A stretch of 32,398 nt of DNA from Acidobacteriota bacterium (GTDB lineage: Bacteria > Acidobacteriota > UBA4820 > DSQY01). A program made the position numbers and the translations under genes. This document shows positions 1 through 6,567 of the stretch, in pieces (the first letter of the stretch is position 1; each line of letters starts with the position of its first letter). The notes beneath the pieces were generated by a model. The model saw nothing but the letters and a program-made list of their open reading frames with translations. It ran no database searches and had not been told where the DNA came from. The DNA lies in NCBI GenBank assembly GCA_021778515.1, contig JAJYCJ010000028.1, forward strand, positions 1-32,398, read 5' to 3'.

Positions 1-14
1 GCCGGCCCGGGGCC

Positions 15-99
15 TGGAACCCTGGGGGTTCCACGAGATGCTTTCCAAAGAGGATCCCCCCTCCTCTCAGAACTCCCCGGCCGCGAGGCCGGGGAGTTC
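15..99 (+). ncRNA. Candidate structured small RNA, unit 1 (C-rich anti-SD loop)
   Basis: Three hairpins stand in a row. TGGAACC/GGTTCCA (15-33) is followed by AGAGGA/TCCTCT (49-67), whose 7-nt loop is TCCCCCC. A perfect 13-bp stem (70-99) closed by the tetraloop GCGA comes last. The C-rich loop plus the following TCC is complementary to Shine-Dalgarno sequences (GGAGG). The same arrangement recurs 95 bp downstream, so this is a tandem duplicate. No T-tract follows the third hairpin, so unit 1 may be processed from a longer transcript rather than terminated here. The promoter would lie at or before the window edge. The RNA assignment is inferred from structure; strand is taken from the terminator of unit 2. 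Confidence 0.4.
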
Positions 100-100
100 C

Positions 101-205
101 CCCTCCTCTTCGGAGGGCGCGGGGTGAGCGAACGGCTTTCCCATGAGGATCCCCCCTCCTCTGACAGCTCCCCGGCGCTGAACCGGGGAGCTTTTCTTTC
201 TCTTT
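101..205 (+). ncRNA. Candidate structured small RNA, unit 2 (C-rich anti-SD loop)
   Basis: This is the second copy of the tandem unit. A CCCTCC/GGAGGG hairpin (101-117) precedes the conserved CTTTCC, then GAGGA/TCCTC (145-161) with the same TCCCCCC loop, then a terminator-like hairpin. The block from GAGGA through the final TCCTCT is identical in both copies, while the third stem has changed sequence but kept pairing. That pattern suggests selection on structure. No credible reading frame spans the unit. It resembles in principle the CCUCCUCCC-motif RNAs (CcsR family) of Rhodobacter, but no homology to them is claimed. Confidence 0.42.
166..205 (+). terminator. Rho-independent terminator of unit 2
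   Basis: AGCTCCCCGG and CCGGGGAGCT form a perfect 10-bp stem (166-175 with 183-192) with a 7-nt loop. A pyrimidine tract rich in T follows (192-205). This is the only hairpin of the tandem units with a T-tract, and it fixes the likely strand as plus. Confidence 0.7.
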
Positions 206-477
206 CCCAAATCCCGCGATTGAAATGCGGGTGGCTTCGGCTATGGTTCGGGTTCACGAGGCGAAGACATTGTCTCTTGGGCGGGGAGGGCCATTCCCTC
301 CCCGCCCCACGGGCAAAGCCCGCTGGGGCCCCACCCCACCCTTGGGGCTTCCTCCCCCGGATCAAGTCCGGGGTCGGAGGCAACCCAAATCCCTTGGCGG
401 GTGAAGATCGCCTTCCACGGAAACTACCATCCATGATCCTTTCGGAGCCGCTCCAATTTCCAATCGCGGGATTTGGG
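206..477. mobile_element. MITE-like inverted-repeat element, copy A (272 bp)
   Basis: The element starts and ends with a perfect 17-bp terminal inverted repeat: CCCAAATCCCGCGATTG at 206-222 and its reverse complement at 461-477. CTTT directly abuts both ends (202-205 and 478-481), consistent with a short target duplication. The interior is packed with hairpins: a perfect 12-bp stem at 279-307, CGGGC/GCCCG at 310-322, and CCCCGGA/TCCGGGG around 355-373. It has no plausible coding sequence. Copy B (2116-2442) shares its ends, order and long stretches, including 25 identical bases (339-363 with 2304-2328). It sits immediately after the terminator T-tract of the RNA unit. The responsible transposase is not in the window. 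Confidence 0.65.
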
Positions 478-560
478 CTTTGCGTAGCCGGGCCCGGGAC
501 GCAGGGAGGGAGAGGCGGAGACAGCCCCGTCCAGATCTCCCTCGACTCCCCGCCTCCGAC

Positions 561-2033
561 TCACCTCATATCGGGGTAGGGCACCACCGTGACGGTGTTT
601 CCCGGGCCGTCGAAGACCATCCGGTACCGGTTCAGGATGTCCCGCCCCAGGATGCCCCAGAGGGGAAGCGGGAAACGCTGGGGGACTTCGGTCACGGGCG
701 CCACGGGTTCGTGAAAGACCCGCCCCGCGAACTCCAGGGTGACCTGCTCCGCCAGCCCCGAGGAGAACGCTCCCGAGAAGCCCAGGCCGTAGAGGTTTCC
801 GTATTTCCCCGAGTTGATGCGAATGCCGAGCTTCGGGACGTATTGGGAGGCCAGCAGGGTGTAGGGGGCCCCGGTGTCCAGTAGGAAGGGGAAGGGCCCC
901 CGCCCCTGGAGCCTCACCTGGACGAGCGGCACGCCCTCCACCCAGAGGAGCGGCAGGGTGGTCCCCTTCTCCCCCAGGAGCTGCTCGGGCGGCGTTCCCT
1001 TGGGCCAGAGAGCGAACCTCCCGTGCCGGCGGTCGTAGTACGTCACGAACCCGGCGAAGAGAGAAAGCCCCAGATACCCGCCCTTGTTGGTCCAGAACTC
1101 GCTGTCCCGCACGTTGATCACGGCCGGCTGCTGGGTCACGGTCATGCCGGCTATCTCCAGGCGGGAGATTAGGACCGAGCGAGACTGGCGTGGACCCTGG
1201 TAGCCCCAGCCTTCGAGGGACACGCGTCCCAGCTCGGGCAGCCGAAGCTTTCGCGCCAGATCGGCGTTGACCAGGAGCGACTCGGCTCCCGTATCCAAGG
1301 CCAGCCAGGTCTTCTTCCCGTTCAGGACCACCTTGAGGCTGGGCTCCCTGTAGATCTCCCGGAGCTGCGTGCTTCCGGGAAACTCGGCGGGGGAGGCGAT
1401 GCGCACGGGGCCCACCGGCGCCAGGGCTTCATAGAGCCGCACCTGGTCCGCCAGGGCCTGGGAGCCGGGGGCGATCCGGGCGATGGCCTTCAAGACCGCC
1501 AGCTTGTCCGCCGGATCATCCAGCGCCCGAACTCTCAGGGAGAGCAGGTCCGCGGTGGGAGGCACACCTTCCGCTTCGGCTCGGGCGATCAGGGACAGGG
1601 CCTCCGCCTTGCGCCCCAGGCCGAGGGCGGCGTTGACCATCTTGGGAAGGGCCAGCGCCCGCCACCGCTCATCCTGCAGCACGGGCCGCCAGACCGCCAG
1701 GGCCTCCTCGGCGCGGAAGTTGAGAAAGAGGCAGTCCCCGAACATCAGCCGGGCCTCGGGGTCGGCCCGCGCACGCTCCGACGTCTCCTTGGCCGCCGCG
1801 AGGGCCTCGATCCACCGTCCCCCTTCCACCAGGCTCTTGACCCAGGCGGCACGCAGGCCGAGGTCATCGGGCTTCCGCCTGACCTCCAGCTCCAGCTCGG
1901 CCGCGGCATCGTCGAAGCGCCCCTCCTTGAGGAGGGCCAACCCGCCGGAGGGGGCGGGGGTCTGGGAAGCCAGACTCACGGCCACTGCGATGAGAATCGC
2001 CCCGGCCCAACACCGATGCCCGCAAGCCACCAT
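561..2033 (-). CDS. Secreted/periplasmic retropepsin-like aspartyl protease with N-terminal TPR-like region
   Basis: The 490-residue protein begins with a signal peptide (hydrophobic stretch about 10-22, likely cleavage near ASQTPA). A helical TPR-like region (about 28-200) follows. Two retropepsin-type domains come next, each with an Asp-Thr-Gly triad (D247-T248-G249 in LALDTGAES and D386-T387-G388 in FLLDTGAPY). Two such half-domains in one chain could form an intramolecular dimer as in pepsins. The start is ATG 2033 because GGAG lies 7 nt upstream; a GTG at 2060 is in frame but has a weaker context and would bury the signal peptide. A perfect TATAAT lies 40 bp upstream. The gene is flanked on both sides by same-orientation inverted-repeat elements. 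Substrate unknown. Confidence 0.85.
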   Translation of the reverse strand: MVACGHRCWAGAILIAVAVSLASQTPAPSGGLALLKEGRFDDAAAELELEVRRKPDDLGLRAAWVKSLVEGGRWIEALAAAKETSERARADPEARLMFGDCLFLNFRAEEALAVWRPVLQDERWRALALPKMVNAALGLGRKAEALSLIARAEAEGVPPTADLLSLRVRALDDPADKLAVLKAIARIAPGSQALADQVRLYEALAPVGPVRIASPAEFPGSTQLREIYREPSLKVVLNGKKTWLALDTGAESLLVNADLARKLRLPELGRVSLEGWGYQGPRQSRSVLISRLEIAGMTVTQQPAVINVRDSEFWTNKGGYLGLSLFAGFVTYYDRRHGRFALWPKGTPPEQLLGEKGTTLPLLWVEGVPLVQVRLQGRGPFPFLLDTGAPYTLLASQYVPKLGIRINSGKYGNLYGLGFSGAFSSGLAEQVTLEFAGRVFHEPVAPVTEVPQRFPLPLWGILGRDILNRYRMVFDGPGNTVTVVPYPDMR

Positions 2034-2073
2034 GACCGGTCTCCGTCGGACGAACACCACCGTGCCCGTGAAT

Positions 2074-2102
2074 ATTATAGCTCCCCCGACTCCCAGGCTC
2101 GG
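2074..2102 (-). promoter_or_regulatory. Probable promoter of the aspartyl protease gene
   Basis: On the minus strand there is a perfect TATAAT (-10, 2074-2079), about 40 bp before the chosen ATG. The -35 position, 17 bp further (about 2097-2102), matches the consensus poorly, so an activator or a GC-rich variant is likely. The left end of element copy B begins only 14 bp beyond it. Confidence 0.5.
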
Positions 2103-2115
2103 TTCTTTCTACGGT

Positions 2116-2442
2116 CTCAAATTCCGCGATGGCGACGCAGGTGCTTTCGACCAAGGCTCAGCTTCATGGGGGAAAGGGCTTTCTCGCTTGAACGGGGAGG
2201 GCCATGGGCTTTCTCCTCCGATTCGCAGGCAAAGCCTGACGAATCGTCGTGTTACCCTCCGGGGCCCCGCCCCACGGGCCGAGCCCGGTGGGGCCCGCCC
2301 CCGCCCTTGGGGCTTCCTCCCCCGGATCCAGTCCGGGGTCGGTGGCCACCCCAATCCCTTGGCGGGTGCATACCGGTTTTTACGAAAGCCACTGACTGCC
2401 TGATTTCCAGCGCTACAGCCATGTTCCATCGCGGGATTGGGG
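2116..2442. mobile_element. MITE-like inverted-repeat element, copy B (327 bp)
   Basis: The terminal inverted repeats match at 14 of 17 positions (2116-2132 and 2426-2442). A perfect 5-bp direct repeat, ACGGT, directly abuts both ends (2111-2115 and 2443-2447), as expected of a target-site duplication. It is homologous to copy A over its length and in the same orientation. It carries about 55 extra bases that include a hairpin of their own (CGATTCG ... CGAATCG, 2219-2246). It has no coding capacity. It lies exactly between the divergent promoters of the protease and gltX, so it may insulate or alter both. Confidence 0.7.
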
Positions 2443-2446
2443 ACGG

Positions 2447-2475
2447 TTGGCAAAACCCTGACGAGGTGGTACTTT
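2447..2475 (+). promoter_or_regulatory. Candidate gltX promoter
   Basis: TTGGCA (5 of 6 to the -35 consensus, 2447-2452) is spaced by 17 bp from TACTTT (2470-2475), a weak -10. Transcription would start near 2482 and give a GC-rich leader of about 80 nt. The first base of the -35 is the last base of the right-hand ACGGT repeat of element copy B. Confidence 0.4.
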
Positions 2476-2564
2476 GTTCCGGCCGAGAACCGGGGGCCCG
2501 GCTGGGGCGGCCCGCGGACCGGAACCCGCAGAACCGCTCGCGGCTTCGAAGCAGGGAGGATCCC

Positions 2565-3992
2565 ATGCCCGTTCGCGTCCGCTTCGCTCCATCCCCCACC
2601 GGCTACCTCCACGTGGGGGGCGCCCGCACCGCGCTCATCAACTGGCTCTACGCCCGCAGGCACGGCGGCACGTTCATCCTGCGCATCGAGGACACGGACG
2701 AGGCGCGCTCCACGCCCGAGATGACCCAGGCCATTCTGGACGGCCTGAGCTGGCTCGGCATCGCGTGGGACGAGGGCCCCTTCTTCCAGTCCGAGCGCCA
2801 GTCCCTCTATCGCGAAAACGCGCACAAGCTCCTCTCCTCCGGACACGCCTACCGCTGTTTCTGCTCCAAGGAGGCCCTTGAAGCGCGGCGCAACGCCAGC
2901 GGCAAGCCCGCCGAGTGGAAGTACGACCGGCTCTGTCGCGCGATTCTCAGGGAGGAATCCGATCGCCGCGCCGCCGCCGGAGAGCCCTTCGTCGTCCGCT
3001 GCGACGTGCCCAAGGGCAAGCTCGCCTGGGACGACGTGGTGAAGGGACGCATCGAGTTCGACAGCTCGGAGGTGGAAGACTTCGTGCTCCTCCGCTCCGA
3101 CGGCACTCCCATCTATCACCTGTCGGTGGTGAGCGACGACGTGGCGATGGGGATGACGCACGTGATCCGCGGCGAGGACCACATCAGCAACACACCCAAA
3201 CAGATCGCGCTCTACGCGGGGCTCGGCGTGGAGCCGCCCGTCTTCGGGCACCTCCCGCTCATCCTGGGCATGGACAAGAAGAAACTCTCCAAGCGCCACG
3301 GAACGGTCTCCGTGCTCTCCTACAGGGACGAGGGCATCTTGCCGCTGGCGCTCTTCAACTTCCTGGCCCAGCTCGGCGCCAACCTCGGCGAGGAGCCCTT
3401 CCTCACCATGACCGAGGTCATCCGCCGATTCGACTTCTCGGCCCTCAAAAACTCGGCCTCGGTCTTCGACCGCGAGCGGCTCGCCTTCATCAACGCCAAG
3501 GTCATCGGCGAAACCTCTCCCTGCGAGCTGGCCGTGGTCCTGGGGCCCTTTCTGGAAGCGCTGTTGCCCGCGGGTCCTCAGCCCGGGGAGGCGGCGGTCA
3601 GGGTCATGGCCACCCGGGCCAAGGACCTGCGCGAGCTGGCGGCCATGCTGGTGCCCTTCGTGACGCTCGATTTCCCCCTCGACCCGAAGGGGCTGGAAAA
3701 GGCGCGGAAAGACCCCGGCGCCCTCGCCGCGCTGGAAGGCCTCCTGCCCAAGCTGGAGGGCCTTGCCGAGGAGGAGTGGTGCCAGGCCAAGCTGGAGGAG
3801 GTGCTCCGCGGCCACGCCGAGGCCTCCGGCGTGAAGGCCGGCGCCCTCATTCACCCCTGCCGCCTTTTCCTCACCGGCCGCACCGAGAGCCCGGGCATCT
3901 TCGACGTCCTTCAGGCCATGGGGCGCCCGGGGACGCTGCTTCGGCTGAGAAGGGGGCTCGACTCGGTGAGCGCGGCCGGGAGTAAGGGATAG
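2565..3992 (+). CDS. gltX: Glutamyl-tRNA synthetase (GltX)
   Basis: This class I aminoacyl-tRNA synthetase attaches glutamate to tRNA-Glu using ATP in the cytoplasm. The protein is 475 residues, normal for bacterial GluRS. The HIGH signature appears as GYLHVGG (13-19) within FAPSPTGYLHVGGARTAL, and the KMSKS signature as KKLSKR (239-244). The C-terminal half is the helical anticodon-binding part. The ATG at 2565 is chosen because the protein starts there with the family's usual MxVRVRFAPSPTG and AGGGAGGA lies 4 nt upstream. The same frame stays open further upstream, but that stretch crosses the inverted-repeat element and is not coding. glnS is also present, so this enzyme may be the discriminating type. 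Confidence 0.97.
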   Translation: MPVRVRFAPSPTGYLHVGGARTALINWLYARRHGGTFILRIEDTDEARSTPEMTQAILDGLSWLGIAWDEGPFFQSERQSLYRENAHKLLSSGHAYRCFCSKEALEARRNASGKPAEWKYDRLCRAILREESDRRAAAGEPFVVRCDVPKGKLAWDDVVKGRIEFDSSEVEDFVLLRSDGTPIYHLSVVSDDVAMGMTHVIRGEDHISNTPKQIALYAGLGVEPPVFGHLPLILGMDKKKLSKRHGTVSVLSYRDEGILPLALFNFLAQLGANLGEEPFLTMTEVIRRFDFSALKNSASVFDRERLAFINAKVIGETSPCELAVVLGPFLEALLPAGPQPGEAAVRVMATRAKDLRELAAMLVPFVTLDFPLDPKGLEKARKDPGALAALEGLLPKLEGLAEEEWCQAKLEEVLRGHAEASGVKAGALIHPCRLFLTGRTESPGIFDVLQAMGRPGTLLRLRRGLDSVSAAGSKG

Positions 3993-4021
3993 AATCAGAG
4001 AGGCGGGGGAAGCAGGGAACC

Positions 4022-4150
4022 ATGGAAGGACTGCCCGAAGAGCCCGCGAGGATTGGGAGGAATGGGGACTTCCGCCAACGAAGGGTGCTGGGGCGCACGG
4101 GCCTTCTCGTCGGCCGGCTGGGGATCTCTGCGGGCTACGGCGCGTCGCGC
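4022..4150 (+). pseudogene. Truncated 5' copy of the downstream aldo/keto reductase gene
   Basis: This stretch encodes FRQRRVLGRTGLLVGRLGIS and then GYGAS, closely matching residues 5-30 of the intact protein encoded from 4315. At the DNA level 31 bases are identical (4114-4144 with 4371-4401, offset 257). Similarity stops after about residue 40 and the frame continues into GC-rich hairpin sequence without any reductase features. It is best read as the remnant of a paralogue or a partial tandem duplication. An ATG at 4022 exists, but a functional product is unlikely. Confidence 0.65.
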
Positions 4151-4167
4151 GGGGGCGCGCTCCCCCC

Positions 4168-4209
4168 AGGGGGCCTCGGCCGGCCCCCTAGGGCGGGCGC
4201 TTCGCGCCC
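4168..4209. repeat. Two adjacent GC-rich hairpins between the reductase fragment and gene
   Basis: AGGGGGCC/GGCCCCCT (4168-4189, 6-nt loop) is followed by GGGCGC/GCGCCC (4195-4209, 3-nt loop). They fill the gap between the truncated and the intact reductase. There is no T-tract, so a Rho-independent terminator is not supported. They may be the scar of whatever event broke the first copy. The rest of 3993-4314 shows nothing else recognisable. Confidence 0.5.
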
Positions 4210-4314
4210 TGTGACCCCCTGCCCTCACGCGGGCCGTCCTCTGAGCGGGGGAACCTCCCCGTTCCCCCGCACCCCCTCGCCGCGCCCCGTCCCCCATGAA
4301 GGAGACAGGGCGCG

Positions 4315-5130
4315 ATGAGCACGACCTTCCATGAGAAGCGAATCCTGGGGCGCACGGGGCTCGCTGTCAGCCGGCTGGGGATCTCTGCGGGCTACGGCGC
4401 GCCGTGCGATGCATTCCTGGAGGCCTTTGACGCCGGCGTGAACTACTTCTACTGGGGTTCGCGCCGGACCGGCGCCATGGCCGAGGCGATCCGGCGGATC
4501 GTCGCGCGGGGAAAGCGGGACGAGATCGTCCTCGTCGTCCAGAGCTATTCGCGTTCCGCGCTGCTGATGCGGCGCTGGTTCCACGGCGCGCTGAAGGGCC
4601 TCGGCGTGGACTCGGCCGACGTGCTCCTGCTCGGCTGGCGCGACAGGTGGCCCTCGAAGCGCCTGCTGGATGAAGCCGAAGCCATGCGGGAGAAGGGGCT
4701 ATTCCGGCACCTGGCCTTCTCCAGCCACAACCGTCCACTCATCCCCGAGATGTCCGGCGACCGGCGATTCGGGCTCTTCCACGTGCGTTACAACGCCGCT
4801 CACCGAGGCGCGGAGCAGGAGGTTTTCCCGCGGCTCGTCCAGGAGGACCGGCCGGGCGTCGTCACCTTCACGGCCACGCGGTGGGGCGATCTCCTGAATC
4901 CGAAGAAGATGCCTCCCGGGGAGGAGCCGCTGAGCGCCGGGGACTGCTACCGGTTCGCCCTGTCCCACCCCGCGGTGGACGTCTGCATGACGGGGCCGGC
5001 CAGCGCGGCGCACGTTCGGGAGGCCCTGTCCGCGCTGGACGGAGGGCCGATGGACGAGCAGGAGATGGCCCGCGTCCGCCGCATCGGGGATCACGTCCAC
5101 GCCCACCACAAGAGGCCTTTCTCGGGCTGA
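4315..5130 (+). CDS. Aldo/keto reductase-fold protein with non-canonical active site
   Basis: The 271-residue protein has the opening of the family (KRILGRTGLAVSRLGISAGYG, ~8-28) and its typical barrel spacing. None of the usual catalytic residues is where expected. The Asp of the DTA motif is Tyr46 in GVNYFYWG, the following Tyr position is Arg/Thr, the Lys is Gln76 in LVVQSYSR, and the His is Gly107 in VLLLGWRD. The frame is intact and the rest well formed, so this is more likely a specialised or non-catalytic branch than a decaying gene. AGGAG lies 11 nt before ATG 4315. The transporter gene starts 18 nt after its stop, so the two are probably one operon. Substrate and cofactor are unknown. 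Confidence 0.75.
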   Translation: MSTTFHEKRILGRTGLAVSRLGISAGYGAPCDAFLEAFDAGVNYFYWGSRRTGAMAEAIRRIVARGKRDEIVLVVQSYSRSALLMRRWFHGALKGLGVDSADVLLLGWRDRWPSKRLLDEAEAMREKGLFRHLAFSSHNRPLIPEMSGDRRFGLFHVRYNAAHRGAEQEVFPRLVQEDRPGVVTFTATRWGDLLNPKKMPPGEEPLSAGDCYRFALSHPAVDVCMTGPASAAHVREALSALDGGPMDEQEMARVRRIGDHVHAHHKRPFSG

Positions 5131-5148
5131 GCCACGGGAGGGGAGGGG

Positions 5149-6483
5149 ATGGCGAGGGAGAGGGGAATGGCGGCAACGGACCCGGCTGGCGGACGGCCAC
5201 AGCCGCCGCCCGCCTACCGGTGGGCGGTGCTCGTCATCATCAGCCTGGCCATGTTCGGCAACTACTACGCCTACGACTGCATCAGCCCCCTGGCCGACGT
5301 GCTGAAGACGCACCTGTGCTTCTCCGACGAGAACATCGGGCTCCTCAACGCCATCTACAGCATTCCGAACATCTTCATGGTGTTGGTGGGCGGCATCATC
5401 GTGGACCGCATCGGCACCAGGAAGGCCACCTTTTTCTTCGGCGTGCTCTGTTTCCTGGGAGCCTGCCTGACGGCCGCAACGAGCTCGCTGGCCTTCATGG
5501 CGGCGGGACGGCTCGTCTTCGGCCTCGGGGCCGAGTCCCTCATTGTCGCGGTCACCACCGCACTGGCCAAGTGGTTCCGGGGCAAGGAACTCTCCTTCGC
5601 CTTCGGCATCAACCTCACGATCGCGAGAATGGGCTCGCTGGCGGCCCAGATGTCCCCCACCTGGGCCAGGCCCGCCTACGAGCACTGGCAGGCGCCCCTG
5701 CTCATCGCCGTGGGCTTCGCGACCTTCTGCATCACCGGCCCCGCGCTTTACTGGCTCATGGAGAACCGCGCCGAGCGCCGCTACGCCCTGGCCCGAGGGG
5801 GCGAGGCCGAGAAGGTGGTCTGGCGCGACATCTTCAAGATGAGCCCGTCCTACTGGTACATGGTGGCGCTCTGCGTGACCTTCTACTCGGCCATCTTCCC
5901 GTTCCAGACCTTCGCCGTGAAGTTCTTCATGGAGGCCCACGGAGCGAGCCGCGAGACGGGAGGCCAGCTCCTGGCCATGCTCACCCTCTTCGCGATGATC
6001 GCCACCCCCCTCTTCGGGCTCATGGTGGACAAGGTGGGCAGGCGCGCCCTCTTCATGATGCTCGGCTCCCTTCTGCTGGTGCCCGTCTACCTGATGATGG
6101 GCTACACCTCCCTGCCGCTCCTTCTGCCCATGGCCATGATGGGCGTGGCCTATTCGCTCGTCCCCGCCATCATGTGGCCCTCCGTGGCGTACATCGTGGA
6201 ACAGCGCAAGCTCGGGACGGCCAACGGGCTCATGACCATGATCCAGAACATCGGGCTGGCGGGTTTCAACCTTTCGGTGGGGTGGGCGAACGACCACTGG
6301 GCGGCGGGTGCCTCCAACCCGGCGGGCTACCGCGCCGGGCTGTGGATCTTCTCCTCGCTCGGCCTCTTCGGCCTGCTGTTCGCCTATCTTCTGCGGCGCA
6401 GCGAGATGCGCCCGGGAGGACACGGCCTGGAATGGCCCGTCCCCCACCCCCCGGGCCAGACGGCCGCGTCTCCATCGCCATAG
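5149..6483 (+). CDS. Major facilitator superfamily transporter, MFSD1-like
   Basis: The 444-residue inner-membrane protein has about 12 hydrophobic segments. The MFS loop motif is seen as GGIIVDRIGTRKA (about 84-96), with its second-half equivalent GLMVDKVGRRA (about 286-296). The stretch RLVFGLGAESLIVA followed by KWFRGKELSFAFGINL, and the late segment LGTANGLMTMIQNIGLAGFN, resemble the MFSD1 (lysosomal dipeptide exporter-like) branch as I recall it; this was not searched. Substrate is therefore only a guess (small peptide or organic solute). ATG 5149 has GGAGGGG just before it; ATG 5167, also preceded by a purine-rich stretch, is an alternative start. It is coupled to the reductase-fold gene. 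Confidence 0.85.
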   Translation: MARERGMAATDPAGGRPQPPPAYRWAVLVIISLAMFGNYYAYDCISPLADVLKTHLCFSDENIGLLNAIYSIPNIFMVLVGGIIVDRIGTRKATFFFGVLCFLGACLTAATSSLAFMAAGRLVFGLGAESLIVAVTTALAKWFRGKELSFAFGINLTIARMGSLAAQMSPTWARPAYEHWQAPLLIAVGFATFCITGPALYWLMENRAERRYALARGGEAEKVVWRDIFKMSPSYWYMVALCVTFYSAIFPFQTFAVKFFMEAHGASRETGGQLLAMLTLFAMIATPLFGLMVDKVGRRALFMMLGSLLLVPVYLMMGYTSLPLLLPMAMMGVAYSLVPAIMWPSVAYIVEQRKLGTANGLMTMIQNIGLAGFNLSVGWANDHWAAGASNPAGYRAGLWIFSSLGLFGLLFAYLLRRSEMRPGGHGLEWPVPHPPGQTAASPSP

Positions 6484-6567
6484 GATCGACCTCCTTTCGG
6501 GATGCGTTCACGCTCGGCGGAGAGCGCGCACTGATGCGACGATCCCTCCCGCGGGCCTCACCCCGCC

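Noticed and set aside
2016-2564. N-terminal extension of gltX
   Set aside because: It crosses the inverted-repeat element and the protease promoter; GluRS starts normally at 2565.
2109-3854. Long open frame antisense to gltX (581 codons)
   Set aside because: It is a GC-rich shadow of a gene with clear synthetase signatures; the protein is low-complexity and has no domain.
4699-6447. Long minus-strand frame opposite the reductase and transporter genes
   Set aside because: The product is His/Gly/Glu-rich with no recognisable domain and mirrors the codon structure of the plus-strand genes.
6484-6567. Terminator between the convergent transporter and ATPase genes
   Set aside because: No stem with a following T-tract on either strand.
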